Source of the DNA: Bacteroidota bacterium
GTDB lineage: Bacteria > Bacteroidota > Bacteroidia > Bacteroidales > UBA10428
Assembly: GCA_029268165.1 (NCBI GenBank)
Contig: JAJUGM010000154.1
Location: 1-7,671, forward strand
Reading direction: 5' to 3'
DNA: 7,671 nt
Both the position numbers and the translations under genes were made by a program. Under the pieces are notes generated by a model. That model worked only from the letters and a program-made list of their open reading frames with translations, was not told the origin of the DNA and ran no database searches. The stretch's first letter is position 1. Every line of letters begins with the position of its first letter. Of this stretch, positions 6,783-7,671 are shown in pieces.

Positions 6783-7648
6783 CAACACCTAAGAAACTCA
6801 TAGAAGTAGCTATGCCGATTAAAGAAATATCGGCTGAAAGTGTACGCGATAAATCTATCCGCCACGGGCACATTAGCACACTGCATTTGTGGTGGGCACG
6901 CAGGCCTTTGCCGGTTTGCCGGGCAGTGGTGTTTGCCAGCCTGGTGCCTGATCCGCTGGATGAAAATTGCCCCCAGGCGTTCCGCGATGCAGTGGAATTG
7001 CTACTGGGTAAAGGAACCAATCAGGGCGACCCTTACAAACCCTACGACGATATTCCTTATACATCAGTTGTTGACCAGATGGACGATAACCTCCGCAACC
7101 GCCTGCTGATGTTTATTGGCAAATTCTCGGCAAAATACATGGAGAATGAGCGGCTTGGCAAAACCACTCCTCCCAAAGACCAGCTCAGCGATACCAGTCT
7201 GATTAAGTGGGAGAGCAAAAACAACGAAGAAATTATTGGCAAAGCCCGTAAACTCATCTGGGTAGCGCACAATGCCGCTACCGGTAAAACGGCAATTGAA
7301 TTGCTGAACGATTTTGAAGCCCGCTACAAAGCAATAAAAGATGCTGAAGCAGAACTTTACAACCTGCCCGACCGCCATTTGCCCAGCGAAACGGTAAAAG
7401 CAAAGGAATCTGCCTTGCAGGAAGCTATTGATGCTTTTTTAGACCATATGCCCAGGGTGTTTGACCCCTTTGCCGGTGGTGGCGCCATACCTCTGGAAGC
7501 TGCCCGCCTGGGTTGCAAAAGCTATGGAAACGATATTAACCCTGTGGCTCATATTATCCAGAAAGGTTTTAAGCATCAGGCAAAAGGTAGAATCGTCGTC
7601 AACTACAAGAATCTTAGCCATTTAGTTTATCCCATTCACCAACGCTAA
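6779..7648 (+). CDS. DUF1156-type adenine-specific DNA methylase, truncated after motif I and carrying a foreign 27-aa tail
   Basis: The N-terminus has the DUF1156 hallmarks: AMPIKEISAESVRDKSIRHG (11-30) and LHLWWARRPLPVCRAVVFAS (35-54). The SAM-binding motif I FDPFAGGGAIPLEAARLG lies at 228-245, followed by the acidic ribose-contact region GNDINPVA (250-257). Proteins of this family are usually several times longer, around 900 aa, and carry the catalytic (D/N)PPY motif further on; that is missing here. Native sequence ends at about codons 260-262 (7558-7564). The remaining codons, starting at G263, are read antisense to the duplicated response regulator start and end by chance at 7646-7648. 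As written it cannot methylate DNA. Role by family: N6-adenine modification in a helicase/methylase defence system. Whether the truncation is biological or an assembly junction cannot be told from this sequence. Confidence 0.85.
   Translation: MTTPKKLIEVAMPIKEISAESVRDKSIRHGHISTLHLWWARRPLPVCRAVVFASLVPDPLDENCPQAFRDAVELLLGKGTNQGDPYKPYDDIPYTSVVDQMDDNLRNRLLMFIGKFSAKYMENERLGKTTPPKDQLSDTSLIKWESKNNEEIIGKARKLIWVAHNAATGKTAIELLNDFEARYKAIKDAEAELYNLPDRHLPSETVKAKESALQEAIDAFLDHMPRVFDPFAGGGAIPLEAARLGCKSYGNDINPVAHIIQKGFKHQAKGRIVVNYKNLSHLVYPIHQR
7558..7621 (-). pseudogene. Duplicated 5' end of the response regulator gene (21 codons)
   Basis: The reverse complement from the ATG at 7621-7619 gives MAKILVVDDDSTFCLMLKTF plus L, identical to the left-edge gene. 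The frame then crosses into antisense methylase sequence and stops at about 7439. It is the broken end of the duplicated gene, not an independent small protein. If the segment is tandemly repeated, this broken copy would lie inside the array and the intact gene at its outer left edge. Confidence 0.85.
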
Positions 7649-7671
7649 GGTAGAAACTATTTTGGAGAAAT
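7558..7671. repeat. Right copy of the 114-bp direct repeat, fused to the methylase gene
   Basis: This copy is identical to 17-130, with an offset of 7541 bases, and extends exactly to the window edge, so the true length may be greater. Its left boundary falls inside the methylase codon run HIIQK. The bases CCAGAAA at the join encode a plausible methylase continuation and also belong to the response regulator, so a short microhomology at the breakpoint is likely. Confidence 0.97.

Noticed and set aside
7439..7621. A 60-aa minus-strand frame that starts like a response regulator
   Set aside because: Only the first 21 codons match the left-edge gene. The rest is antisense to the methylase, so it is a junction product and not a separate gene.

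Overview
The window looks like a fragment of a Bacteroidota genome, probably assembled from a metagenome. The intergenic DNA is very AT-rich, most starts lack a strong Shine-Dalgarno sequence, and the partial response regulator at the left edge begins with a receiver N-terminus (MAKILVVDDD...) of a kind I associate with that phylum. No rRNA, tRNA, CRISPR array, transposase or recombinase was seen.

Layout: (1) Positions 1-80, minus strand, hold the first 26 codons of a response regulator that runs off the left edge. (2) Positions 81-551 are mostly non-coding and AT-rich, with several palindromes, a 10-bp tandem repeat and one possible small ORF (167-334). (3) Positions 552-1205 encode a small stand-alone VWA-domain protein with a complete MIDAS metal site. 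(4) Positions 1206-1469 are intergenic, with an inverted repeat and one weak small ORF. (5) Positions 1470-7564 hold a tightly packed plus-strand operon. It encodes an SNF2/RapA-type helicase with a C-terminal DUF3883 domain (DrmD-like, 1142 aa), an AbiEi-type antitoxin (AbiEi_2-like, 332 aa), an AbiEii-type nucleotidyltransferase toxin (about 272 aa), and the N-terminal third of a DUF1156-type adenine-specific DNA methylase, joined to its upstream neighbour by an ATGA overlap. The combination suggests an anti-phage defence island. An SNF2 helicase plus a DUF1156 methylase resembles the helicase/methylase part of DISARM-like or DUF499/DUF1156 systems. A type IV toxin-antitoxin pair is inserted between the two.

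The last 114 bases (7558-7671) are an exact direct copy of bases 17-130. The methylase is cut at about codon 260, just after its SAM-binding motif I, and joined to the 5' end of the response regulator gene plus its upstream DNA. The geometry is that of a head-to-tail junction: a 7541-bp tandem duplication, a circular form of the segment, or an assembly chimera. It is the main structural oddity here. The rest of the methylase, and any further system genes (DUF499 ATPase, DUF3780 and similar), cannot be seen.

Inferred working model: the helicase (possible nuclease-like DUF3883 tail) and the methylase form a modification-based defence module. The AbiE pair may act as an abortive-infection arm or as an addiction guard for the operon.
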